Below, piece after piece: positions 1 to 9,354 of a stretch of DNA of 37,500 nucleotides. This DNA comes from Mesostigma viride. Its lineage: Eukaryota > Streptophyta > Mesostigmatophyceae > Mesostigmatales > Mesostigmataceae. The position numbers and the translations under genes are program-made. Numbering within the stretch: the stretch's first letter is position 1; every line of letters begins with the position of its first letter. The notes under the pieces were generated by a model. The model was not told the DNA's origin, made no database searches, and saw only the letters and a list, made by a program, of their open reading frames with translations. The stretch lies in assembly GCA_009746045.1 (NCBI GenBank), contig RPFO01000104.1, positions 5,974,895 to 6,012,394 of the forward strand, read 5' to 3'.

Positions 1-87
1 TACAGCCAGGGTGGCGGAATCCAGCTCACTGACATGCCCAACCTTTTTATACTAGAGACCAACCAGTGCCTGTTTGCAGTACTGTAG
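1..87 (+). CDS. Possible C-terminal exon of an upstream gene (partial)
   Basis: Frame 1 is open from the first base to a TAG stop at 85-87 and would give 28 residues that look protein-like, with TDMPNLFILE in the middle. No family is recognised. The piece could equally be chance, since 28 codons is short. It starts outside the window, so exon borders cannot be judged. Confidence 0.22.
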   Translation, partial: YSQGGGIQLTDMPNLFILETNQCLFAVL

Positions 88-217
88 ATGTCAACAGTGC
101 AAACCGAAGCAGCAACCTGGGATGTGACTTGTGAGAGGCAAAAATGAGTTCCCTGAGAGACCCTGAGAATGGAGAGACCCTGGATGTCCGTAGAGACCCT
201 GGATTTGGTCAATTCTT

Positions 218-480
218 GTTATACTGTACAGTACAGTAAATCGCCACTAGAGATCTCTGCTGCCCTTGGGCGGCGTGGGAAACAACAACAACAACAACGA
301 CGACGACGACAACAGTATGTAGATCGAAGGGCCCTGGGCCCTGGCAGGGCTGATAGTTTTTTGGGGAACTGTACAGTACAGTACTGTACAGTACAGAATC
401 TGTCTGTAGTATAAGAAGTGACAGGAAGTGTTGTTGTTGTTGTTGTTGTTGCCCACGCCGCACATGGGCTGCAGAGATTT
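218..480. repeat. Imperfect inverted repeat (fold-back) with CAA/GTT arms
   Basis: The arm at 251-299 (CTCTGCTGCCC... GGCGTGGG followed by CAA repeats) reappears in reverse complement at 430-478, with about 5 mismatches over the 36 non-CAA bases. The loop contains GTAC-rich runs (ACTGTACAGTACAG at 367-396), and a similar run lies just outside the left arm at 218-236. It looks like a small fold-back or MITE-like element. No target duplication was identified. Confidence 0.5.
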
Positions 481-534
481 CGAAACGGCCGAGTGACGGA
501 ACACTTAACAGCATGATCCGGTCTACTGTTGCGT

Positions 535-547
535 ACGCCGGACGGGA

Positions 548-581
<34 letters not shown>

Positions 582-600
582 GAATCCCACGCCGGACGGG
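535..600. repeat. (TTAG)n microsatellite between 12-bp direct repeats
   Basis: About eight TTAG units at 548-581 lie between two copies of ACGCCGGACGGG (535-546 and 589-600). The flanking duplication suggests local slippage or a filled-in insertion. Confidence 0.7.
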
Positions 601-1401
601 GTGAGGCAGGCCGCAGGATTGCTCCAAGCTGCAACTTGCGAGGCGAGCTGGCCAGCGGCCGGTCTTCGTACAGGCTGAACTCCAAGCTGCCTTCATGGCA
701 ACTTGGCAAGGGCTATGAACAACACGTGTAGCCACACGCACTGTACGCCACGTCAAGCTTCTGCTGCTGCCTGCTAGCCATAAATTACTGGACGTCTTGC
801 GTGGGCAACAACAAGTAACAACAGCAACAACAACAAACTGCCAGGACTTTATAACTACCCATAGCTACCCATAATAAAGCCGAGAACTACTGGTTATATT
901 TGGAATAAACGTACACCTATTTATCTGGTAATAAAGCCGAGAAGCCTCCAGTGCTTCCCAATAGCAGAACCTGCCATGCCAATTATTGGCGCGCATTTTT
1001 TTCGCGTGGGCTGTAAGAATACTGTGTCGCATGCAAGGTCCAGGCAACAATCGCCGAAAAAATTCCTGGAAAATGCAAGCAGCGCGCGTTAATGGGAACA
1101 TGTTTTTCACACTCTCTTATGATAAGGCTTTTGATTCAATGTAAAGACGGAAGCAGTAACCTTAGCAAGCGGCAAGTCGCAGCGTTTCCATGTTACAGAG
1201 GTACGAACTATTGAAACACAAAGAGGCCTTCAGTACAACCCAAAGGTAAATGTTCGGGATTGCATTGCTGCTTTGATTTTGCACGCGCAATCATGAGCAA
1301 CCATGTTTTTCCACGTCGTAGCTGTGAGATCATATATAGCCTTGCCTCTAGTCACCCCCGCTGCCTACTGCAAACGTTGATTTTGTGCGTGTTACGTACA
1401 G
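601..1401. other. Mostly unannotated stretch with a short reverse-transcriptase-like scrap
   Basis: No gene is seen here. There is a CAA-rich tract at 808-837 and a repeated AATAAAGCCGAGAA at 872-885 and 930-943. At 1117-1143 the + strand reads SYDKAFDSM before a stop. This resembles the conserved (D)xxKAFDS motif of LINE reverse transcriptases, but is too short to prove a relic. Confidence 0.3.
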
Positions 1402-1527
1402 GCAAGACTTCGCCGCGGCTTGCTCAGAGCTTGCATATCTTGCGAGGAAAGGCTTTCAGAGCTCGCCAAAGGTTTTGCAAGCAAAGATATTCGAGGCGTT
1501 CGTCTCCGCCATAGATGCTTACCAAAG
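1402..1527 (+). CDS. Candidate internal exon, F-box gene 5' part
   Basis: A 126-bp open segment lies between a good acceptor (ttacgtacag, AG at 1400-1401) and a good donor (CAAAG|GTGTGT at 1528). Read with one leading base it gives about 41 residues that look helical, including ACSELAYLARKGFQ and AKIFEAFVSAID. It ends in phase 2, which fits the next candidate exon at 3805. No domain is recognised and no upstream start exon was found. Membership of the F-box gene is inferred only from phase compatibility and strand. The alternative is an unrelated exon or a chance open frame. Confidence 0.38.
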
Positions 1528-2991
1528 GTGTGTAAATTCTTCTGAAAAGCTCGAATTATGCGTTTATACTACTAGGACGTGCTAATCACATGAGTAGTTC
1601 CCCGTATTTCCCCGGACGGTAGCTGTATGCAGCTTAGTTTACCGGGCTTCGCACTGGTTTCTTTCTGATATTCGCAATAAGCCAATAACAAGCAAACGAT
1701 TTGCTTTGCTCTGCCTGGGCCAAAAATCTATCGCGACCGCGTGCCTGTCTGCTGGGGAAATTGCATTCAGGTGTCTGATTATCTGTCACATTGTCTGGCG
1801 CATTCGTGGTATAAAGCTACAGTTAAAGTTTATGTACATGGCAGACATAGGAATTAGATCTGATGGATGCTTAACAAATGCTTGTGAGAATGAAATATGT
1901 TTATTACTTAGATAAATGTGAAGTGACTCCAAGGAATCATACTCAGACTCCTCGTACCCCACGTCGGTTTTTTCACCTTCTTTGGTCCGGGGCCGGGCCT
2001 CAAACCGCCGACGACCAATCAGAACACGACCGGTGCAGTCCTTGCAATCGGCACAACGACATCTAATGACCGGTAGCTAGCTACTTAGTCCCTTCGGCTT
2101 GACCACAGTGATCACGCCACGTGGTCGCCATTCCCTATCCAGACTTATCCTATTTGCATTTGTCCACTGCCGCAACAACAGGATACCGTCCATTCGCGTT
2201 ATCCCGTTCCACTTTGTGTAACTGCCAAGTGACACGTGACTATTGTTCTTATGTCATCCACCCTAGCTAGGGAAACAGATCTACTGGCGAGAATCCTAGG
2301 CAATGTGAACGTCACCATTAGTCCCTGGACCGTACCAGCCAGGGAACCTAGTCTCCCTCCGCAAGTTAGAGACGAACTGCTACCTACCGCTGCTTGTTCT
2401 CATCGTTCGGCTACTCTATTTGCCACCGCGCCGTCATCGGCCATACCCTTGTGCTGTTGGATATACCTATTGGTTTTACATTTGTCGTGTCAGGAGACGC
2501 CTTACTCCCCGGCTTACTAGTTATGATGGCACCCGTGGCTTCCCTCTTAGGCCATGGAAGACAAACGGGGGGTGAGGCTCTGGCTCCTTCTCTCTCTGTC
2601 CCCAACGCGGCAGCATGCCTAATCATGTTATCACACCTTTGTGCTCTGACATACCCTGGTGATGGTGGCTGCGCCCTTGGTATCGGTCCTATACCCGACT
2701 TAAAGATAAGCATAAGCCCGGCTAGCCCTATTCCTTAGACTAATCTTGCTACTGTTAGTGGTTTCTACTACATTTGTGCTAGATTTAGATTCTACCACTA
2801 GTAAGGGTAAAGAGTGGGCCTCGATGTCTTGAACTGCGCTTCCCCTGTATGGGGGGATGTTGAAGTGCTCTGCTAGGGGTATAGTAAAGTCTTTACTCTG
2901 CTGTGCCCTACGCCTCGCTTGCAACATTGCTACAACCTTGCTTACAACCTTGTGCTATTGGTCCTACCCTTTTGCTGGTGGTTTTAATCTG
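1528..2991. other. Non-coding stretch, probable intron of the F-box gene
   Basis: No coding segment stands out here. Short open frames on both strands lack recognisable motifs or splice context. If the gene model is right this is the 5' part of a 2.28-kb intron running to 3804. Confidence 0.4.
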
Positions 2992-3712
2992 GTGCTCGGC
3001 CTATCTGTGCTTGGTTACACCCCTTGTGCTCGGCCTATGTGTGCTTGGTTACACCCCTTGTGCTCGGCCTATGTGTGCTTGGTTACACCCCTTGTGCTCG
3101 GCCTATGTGTGCTTGGTTACATCCCTTGTGCTCGGCCTATGTGTGCTTGGTTACACCCCTTGTGCTCGGCCTATGTGTGCTTGGTTACACCCCTTGTGCT
3201 CGGCCTATGTGTGCTTGGTTACATCCCTTGTGCTCGGCCTATGTGTGCTTGGTTACACCCCTTGTGCTCGGCCTATGTGTGCTTGGTTACATCCCTTGTG
3301 CTCGGCCTATGTGTGCTTGGTTACACCCCTTGTGCTCGGCCTATGTGTGCTTGGTTACACCCCTTGTGCTCGGCCTATGTGTGCTTGGTTACATCCCTTG
3401 TGCTCGGCCTATGTGTGCTTGGTTACATCCCTTGTGCTCGGCCTATGTGTGCTTGGTTACACCCCTTGTGCTCGGCCTATGTGTGCTTGGTTACATCCCT
3501 TGTGCTCGGCCTATATGTGCTTGGTTACACCCCTTGTGCTCGGCCTATGTGTGCTTGGTTACATCCCTTGTGCTCGGCCTATGTGTGCTTGGTTACATCC
3601 CTTGTGCTCGGCCTATGTGTGCTTGGTTACACCCCTTGTGCTCGGCCTATGTGTGCTTGGTTACACCCCTTGTGCTCGGCCTATGTGTGCTTGGTTACAC
3701 TACTCGTGCTCG
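2992..3712. repeat. 34-bp minisatellite, about 21 units
   Basis: The unit begins GTGCTCGGCCTATGTGTGCT and continues TGGTTACAYCCCTT. Starts fall at 2992, 3026, 3060 and so on, giving an exact 34-bp period. The main variation is one C/T site (ACACCCC or ACATCCC), with a single ATATGTG variant near 3513. The array ends about 90 bp before a strong acceptor at 3803-3804. Long + strand open frames across it are a product of the period (34 bp visits all three frames) and are not counted as genes. Confidence 0.95.
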
Positions 3713-3804
3713 GCCCTACTCTCATCCTGGCCGTTACTCCTGGTTGTACATTATGCCCTGGTCCTGGCGATCACCCCCTACCGGTCCTACCCTTGTTCTG
3801 GCAG

Positions 3805-3959
3805 CCACGAGCCACCCTCCACCCCTTGTGAGACGGACGCCATCCGCTCACTCGTGCTGTCGGCCGCGGCGGCGCATATGCCACATCAGAAACTGGCGCA
3901 GCTGCAGTCATCGCTCAAGAAGGCATTGATGCAGCAAGCGCGCGTGAAGAAGCGGCGCG
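3805..3959 (+). CDS. Candidate exon with helical, basic segment, F-box gene
   Basis: The acceptor is a pyrimidine-rich tract ending ggcag (AG 3803-3804) and the donor is CGCG|GTAAGG at 3960. With one leading base the exon encodes about 51 residues: a Pro/Thr-rich start, then AIRSLVLSAAAAHMPHQKLA, LQSSLKKALMQQA and a basic VKKRR end. It enters in phase 2 and leaves in phase 1, matching the candidate exons on both sides. The composition is protein-like and unlike the repeat-derived frames upstream. No named domain is seen; the basic end could be a nuclear signal, which is speculation. Confidence 0.5.
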
Positions 3960-3982
3960 GTAAGGAAAATAGGGGGCCGCCT

Positions 3983-4057
3983 GGTGTGGTTCACTATATA
4001 TGGTGTGGTTCACTATATATGGTGTGGTTCACTATATATGGTGTGGTCCACTGTAGC
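3983..4057. repeat. 19-bp tandem repeat, about 3.5 units
   Basis: Three exact copies of GGTGTGGTTCACTATATAT start at 3983, 4002 and 4021, followed by a partial diverged copy (GGTGTGGTCCACT). It lies 23 bp after the candidate donor at 3960, inside the presumed intron. Confidence 0.9.
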
Positions 4058-4519
4058 CCAACACACCGATGTGTATATGGCTAGGGTGCATGCCGCACAT
4101 CCCGCTCTGCGAGGTGCCCTTAGGCTCCGTGAAGGCGAACCCCTTGTCGAAAGGGGCCAGTAATATTTCAAATTTCTTGCCAGCCTGTGCTGTGCCCATC
4201 GTGGCGTGAAATCGGTCACTCAGGACGGCATGGCGATTCACTCCACCAGCCGGTTGTGGCTCGTGCTTCCTGGTGGTGCCAATGCTGCGGGTCACGCCAT
4301 GAGCGGGCCTCCCCTTGTGTCGTCAACGTGTGGGTACGACCTCTACTATCGTATGCGCATGGCCCTGTGTCCTCCTCGCTGTGGGTGTCTAGTTGGTTTG
4401 TGCCATGTGGACAACGGGGATGGTGCCGGACACGCAGCTCCCATGATGACGGGGATGGTGCCGGACACGCAGCTCCCATGGCTCCCCCTCCCGCCCTGCT
4501 CGTGGGCGGCTGTGTAAAA

Positions 4520-4615
4520 TTTTGGTACATTACTGAGATTCGAACACAAGACCCCTTGCACAATTGCGTGACTACATGGGGTCTCCTGATCCTGAGGCAT
4601 CCCAAACTATAGCCC
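4520..4615 (-). ncRNA. Possible tRNA-like / SINE promoter region
   Basis: On the minus strand a B-box-like GTGTTCGAATCTC (complement of 4541-4553) follows an A-box-like TGCCTCAGGATCAGG by about 50 bases. A cloverleaf does not close: I cannot pair the acceptor stem and the T stem has a mismatch. A degenerate tRNA-derived SINE is possible, but so is chance. Confidence 0.15.
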
Positions 4616-5006
4616 AACTACGCTGTCGCATCGCCCCTTTCTTTCGCTGCTTCGTGTTTCTGGGAATCCCTGGATGGTCCCTGGGGCCATGTTGGCGTCC
4701 TATGCGAGCTTAACTTGTCACTGGCTAGTCTTTGGGCTCGTCTCTAATCCTGGCATCTTCGAAACCCTGTCCCGTAGTGAGGCATAACGATGCATATCGA
4801 GGCACGGCGAGGCATAACATGCCCTTACACTGTAATGTCTGTATTCGAAATACAATTCCATGCACTTCTCATTCATGTGCCTCCCTCCATGCTGCCTTAT
4901 AAAACATAACTAAAGGGGTCGCCCTGCGGAGCTGTAGTGTAACTGAAATTCGCCCGCCTGCACTTGGACGACTTGGACGTGCGCGCGTCTCCTTGCTCTC
5001 TTGCAG

Positions 5007-5060
5007 ATGCCAGGGGCTGGAAGCCGTCAGCACAGGGTGATGAGGACGAGGGCGAACAAG
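5007..5060 (+). CDS. Candidate short acidic exon, F-box gene
   Basis: A very strong acceptor (tctccttgctctcttgcag, AG 5005-5006) precedes 54 bases that end at a GTGTGG donor (5061). With the G left by the preceding exon it reads D-ARGWKPSAQGDEDEGEQ plus one base, an acidic linker. Phase 1 in and phase 1 out fits both the 3805-3959 exon and the F-box exon at 8280. The 35/37-bp minisatellite starts only 37 bp after the donor. The donor is weaker than the acceptor, so the 3' border is less certain. Confidence 0.45.
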
Positions 5061-5097
5061 GTGTGGTGCGGAAGGAGTGTAGCGGAAGATGTGGAAT

Positions 5098-7197
5098 GTT
5101 GTATAGACATGCGTGTCCTGATGGCGATGATATTGTTGTATAGACATGCGTTCTGATGGCGATGATGTTGTTGTATAGACATGCGTTCTGATGGCGATGA
5201 TGTTGTTGTATAGACATGCGTTCTGATGGCGATGATGTTGTTGTATAGACATCCGTGTCCTGATGGCGATGATGTTGTTGTATAGACATGCGTTCTGATG
5301 GCGATGTTGTTGTTGTATAGACATGCGTTCTGATGGCGATGATGTTGTTGTATAGACATGCGTTCTGATGGCGATGATGTTGTTGTATAGACATGCGTTC
5401 TGATGGCGATGATGTTGTTATATAGACATGCGTTCTGATGGCGATGATGTTGTTGTATAGACATGCGTGTCCTGATGGCGATGATGTTGTTGTATAGACA
5501 TGCGTGTCCTGATGGCGATGTTGTTGTTGTATAGACATGCGTTCTGATGGCGATGATGTTGTTGTATAGACATCCGTGCCCTGATGGCGATGTTGTTGTT
5601 GTATAGACATGCGTTCTGATGGCGATGATGTTGTTGTATAGACATGCGTTCTGATGGCGATGATGTTGCTGTATAGACATGCGTGTCCTGATGGCGATGG
5701 TGTTGTTATATAGACATGCGTTCTGATGGCGATGATATTGTTGTATAGACATGCGTTCTGATGGCGATGATGTTGTTGTATAGACATGCGTTCTGATGGC
5801 GATGATGTTGTTGTATAGACATGCGTTCTGATGGCGATGATGTTGTTGTATAGACATGCGTTCTGATGGCGATGATGTTGTTGTATAGACATGCGTTCTG
5901 ATGGCGATGATGTTGTTGTATAGACATGCGTTCTGATGGCGATGATGTTGTTGTATAGACATGCGTGCCCTGATGGCGATGATGTTGTTGTATAGACATG
6001 CGTTCTGATGGCGATGATGTTGTTGCATAGACATGCGTTCTGATGGCGATGATGTTGTTGTATAGACATGCGTTCTGATGGCGATGATGTTGTTGTATAG
6101 ACATCCGTGTCCTGATGGCGATGATGTTGTTGTATAGACATGCGTTCTGATGGCGATGATGTTGTTGTATAGACATGCGTGTCGTGATGGCGATGATGTT
6201 GTTGTATAGACATGCGTGTCCTGATGGCGATGATGTTGTTGTATAGACATCCGTGTCCTGATGGCGATGATGTTGTTGTATAGACATGCGTGTCCTGATG
6301 GCGATGATGTTGTTGTATAGACATCCGTGTCCTGATGGCGATGTTGTTGTTGTATAGACATGCGTGTCCTGATGGCGATGATGTTGTTGTATAGACATGC
6401 GTTCTGATGGCGATGATGTTGTTGTATAGACATGCGTTCTGATGGCGATGATGTTGTTGTATAGACATGCGTTCTGATGGCGATGATGTTGTTGTATAGA
6501 CATGCGTTCTGATGGCGATGATGTTGTTGTATAGACATGCGTTCTGATGGCGATGATGTTGTTGTATAGACATGCGTTCTGATGGCGATGATGTTGTTGT
6601 ATAGACATGCGTTCTGATGGCGATGATGTTGTTGTATAGACATGCGTTCTGATGGCGATGATGTTGTTGTATAGACATCCGTGTCCTGATGGCGATGTTG
6701 TTGTCGTATAGACATGCGTCCTGATGGCGATGATGTTGTTGTATAGACATGCGTTCTGATGGCGATGATGTTGTTGTATAGACATGCGTGTCCTGATGGC
6801 GATGTTGTTGTTGTATAGACATGCGTTCTGATGGCGATGATGTTGTTGTATAGACATGCGTTCTGATGGCGATGTTGTTGTTGTATAGACATGCGTGTCC
6901 TGATGGCGATGATGTTGTTGTATAGACATGCGTGTCCTGATGGCGATGTTGTTGTTGTATAGACATGCGTTCTGATGGCGATGATGTTGTTGTATAGACA
7001 TGCGTTCTGATGGCGATGATGTTGTTGTATAGACATGCGTTCTGATGGCGATGATGTTGTTGTATAGACATGCGTCCTGATGGCGATGATGTTGTTGTAT
7101 AGACATGCGTTCTGATGGCGATGATGTTGTTGTATAGACATGCGTGTCCTGATGGCGATGATGTTGTTGTATAGACATGCGTGTCCTGATGGCGATG
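5098..7197. repeat. 35/37-bp minisatellite, about 59 units
   Basis: The core unit is ATAGACATGCGTTCTGATGG followed by CGATGATGTTGTTGT (35 bp). A second class has GTGTCC in place of GTTC, giving 37 bp. Other variants are CGATGTTGTTGTTGT, ACATCCG and a few single-base changes. The two length classes are intermixed. On the minus strand the array stays open in all frames, producing spurious proteins of up to 749 residues built from MSIQQHHRHQ-, YTTTSSPS- and NACLYNNIIAI-type repeats. I read it as intronic repeat DNA. Confidence 0.95.
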
Positions 7198-7328
7198 GTG
7201 TGCGACATCCGCTGCTTACCCACATTTGACCGGCAACATGTTCATCTTTAGACACGGATGGGTGGCTGTTGCCCACACTTGACTAGTACCCGCATCCGAG
7301 TGACCGGTAATGTTTTGCGGGCACTCAG

Positions 7329-7583
7329 GTACAGCAATCACAGCAGCAGCTCATAACCTCGAGTCGCAAACAGCGGCGGCTGGTCTCTCTGCACGACATG
7401 CTGGCAGCTGCGTCCTCTGTTTGGAGGTGGTGCCACAAGTCATGTCGGCGTTTCGCCCTTGACAACCACACCGCAGTGGCCTCTTTCTCCTTGGGAGTGG
7501 CCGCTTTCTGGACGGCAAGAGCTGGCTTGCAGAGCTTAGCAGTGCGCTCGCGACAGCGGTGGGCCCAGCGCTTTGGACTGTGA
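7329..7583 (+). CDS. Alternative coding segment, possible terminal exon
   Basis: After an acceptor-like cactcag (AG 7327-7328) one frame is open for 84 codons to a TGA. It gives a basic, Arg-rich product with an alanine-rich hydrophobic patch (VASFSLGVAAFWTARAGL). The minus strand over the same DNA (7325-7594) is also open and also looks plausible, so strand is unresolved. If the F-box gene model is right, this sits within its third intron and would be an alternative 3' end or a chance frame. Confidence 0.2.
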   Translation, partial: VQQSQQQLITSSRKQRRLVSLHDMLAAASSVWRWCHKSCRRFALDNHTAVASFSLGVAAFWTARAGLQSLAVRSRQRWAQRFGL

Positions 7584-7866
7584 ATGTGTCTCAAGATTTG
7601 TCAGCCTGCCTAGTTTGGGTGATGGCAGGCGCTTCTTAAGTAATGGAGCGCTGCAAAGGTCAACTATTGATGTTGTAGCTTGATCTATCATCCCTGTCCA
7701 CTCCCTTCCTCCCAATCCTCCCATCCCCAACACAGACGCATCTCTACCAACTCTTATCCATCCCATCCTCCATCACCCGTCACCGACACCAATACATCAA
7801 TGTCAGTCATGTTGGTTGCATGTCGTGCCCGCATCAGCCTCGACAGATGTACCATGGCCACCTTAT

Positions 7867-8240
7867 GTGGCCGCCTGACCATTGTGGCCGCCTGACCATT
7901 GTGGCCGCCTGACCATTGTGGCCACCTGACCATTGTGGCCACCTGACCATTGTGGCAGCCTGACCATTGTGGCCGCCTGACCATTGTGGCCGCCTGACCA
8001 TTGTGGCCGCCTGACCATTGTGGCCGCCTGACCATTGTGGCCGCCTGACCATTGTGGCCACCTGACCATTGTGGCCGCCTGACCATTGTGGCCGCCTGAC
8101 CATTGTGGCCGCCTGATCATTGTGGCCACCTGACCATTGTGGCCGCCTGACCATTGTGGTTGCCTGAACATTGTGGCCGCCTGACCATTGTGGCCGCCTG
8201 ACCATTGTGGCCGCCTGACCATTGTGGCCGCCTGATTATC
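7867..8240. repeat. 17-bp minisatellite, 22 units
   Basis: GTGGCCGCCTGACCATT is repeated 22 times with an exact 17-bp step from 7867 to the last unit at 8224. Variants are CCACC, CAGCC, TTGCCTGAACATT and CTGATCATT. The last unit ends 39 bases before the F-box exon. Long minus-strand frames (WSGGHNGQAATMVRRPQ-type) are artefacts of the period. Confidence 0.95.
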
Positions 8241-8279
8241 GCCCATGCGGGATGGGCCCACCCTGTCGCACACCTACAG

Positions 8280-8376
8280 GCCATGTGTCTATCACCGATC
8301 TGCCCAAGGACGTGCTGCGACAAGTGTTTGCGGATTTGGAGACGGCCGGCCTGGCATGTTGTGCACGCGTGTGCAA
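8280..8376 (+). CDS. F-box exon of an F-box protein gene
   Basis: After acceptor cacctacag (AG 8278-8279) and two leading bases, the exon reads HVSITDLPKDVLRQVFADLE, then TAGLACCARVC, and ends in AA before a consensus donor (GTGAGT at 8377). This matches the F-box signature: LPxxVLxxIFxxL, then a small-residue turn, then xxxARVCKxW. F-box domains bind SKP1 in SCF ubiquitin ligases and present substrates to the proteasome pathway; that role is inferred from the family. The K and W of the signature come from the next exon. Entry is in phase 1 and exit in phase 2. This is the best-supported host coding segment in the window. Confidence 0.8.
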
Positions 8377-8593
8377 GTGAGTGCTTGGGTCCAGGGTGTG
8401 TGTACGATCCATGCCTGTGTGTATAGGTACTATGCCCCGCAGCAGAATAAGGAGGTCTGATTCTTGCATCATGCTTCATCCGTTTGCCTTTTTGTTGGCC
8501 GCGAATGGGACGCCACACCTGTGGCTCAATGAGCGGTTATTTATCTTATTAAGGTCATGAGAGTGTCACAAGTGTCGATAGGGGAGCACGTCG

Positions 8594-8656
8594 TCATTCA
8601 TTCATGCATTCATTCATTCGTTCCCTCATTCATTCATTCATTCATTTATTCATTCA
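8594..8656. repeat. (CATT)n microsatellite in intron
   Basis: A run of CATT units with a few interruptions (CATGCATT, CGTTCCCT, TTTATT). It lies in the 978-bp intron between the F-box exon and the exon at 9355. Confidence 0.9.
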
Positions 8657-8944
8657 CGCGCCTCCGTTGGGAGAGTCACGTCATCATGAGTGTGAAGTAG
8701 TAAGGAATGGGCGGTAGTGAGAGGCTGAGTGAGTACATGCAAGGGCCCCCTGGCCGAGTCACGCTGGAACGGGAAGTGCCCTAGGCCCCAATAGCAGAGG
8801 CTACATGGCCAGGCCCACGTCCGCCCCGTAAACTTGGAATCCACCCACCTGAGGATCAGCTGCCTTGTGGCGGTGTGCACCTGTGCACATCATCGTTGGC
8901 CCGCTGCATGAAGCCGGAAATGTGTCCTTGCGCTTTGAATGCAA

Positions 8945-9051
8945 GCTTCTGCTGTTGCCACGTCTCAGCGGAATGTGTCCTTGCTTCTGCTGTTGCCACG
9001 TCTCATCGGAATGTGTCCTTGCTTCTGCTGTTGCCACGTCTCAGCGGAAAG
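8945..9051. repeat. 38-bp direct repeat, nearly three units
   Basis: GCTTCTGCTGTTGCCACGTC plus TCAGCGGAATGTGTCCTT starts at 8945, 8983 and 9021. The middle unit has TCATCGG. It lies within the same intron, about 300 bp before the acceptor at 9353-9354. Confidence 0.9.
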
Positions 9052-9354
9052 TACTGTAGTGACCAGGTGGGGGGGGACAGGCGCGAAAGTTGAGTCGGGG
9101 GATGTTTTGCCTTACCCAGTCATCGCGAGGAGGAACCGGGGGGGGAGCATCTTTCCAGCATCGTGCTGGGTGTGGTAGCTCCCGCGCCCTTGGTTCATTA
9201 GGTTCGCAATGAAGTAACAAGTGAGAAGTTGCAATTTCGTTGGAAATTCTCGGCAGATCGTGCAACGAAAGTTCCAATGCTCCTACCCGTCGCTGTTGAG
9301 GTTTCAATGTGCGCATCTGTTGATGTTGATGTTTCGAGTGGCTCCCTTTCGCAG

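Noticed and set aside
2082-2250. Minus-strand 56-codon frame ending VITVVKPKGLSS
   Set aside because: It looks faintly protein-like, but is short, without splice context or a known motif.
2857-4084. Three overlapping + strand frames of 301-393 codons
   Set aside because: Their bulk is the 34-bp minisatellite read in three phases (CAWLHPLCSAYV-type). Only the non-repeat tail at 3805-3959 is kept as a candidate exon.
4897-7276. Minus-strand frames of 505-749 codons
   Set aside because: Built from the 35/37-bp repeat; all phases are open and no non-repeat domain is attached.
7754-8518. Minus-strand frames of 110-136 codons rich in MVRRPQWSGGHN
   Set aside because: Product of the 17-bp repeat on the strand opposite the F-box exon.
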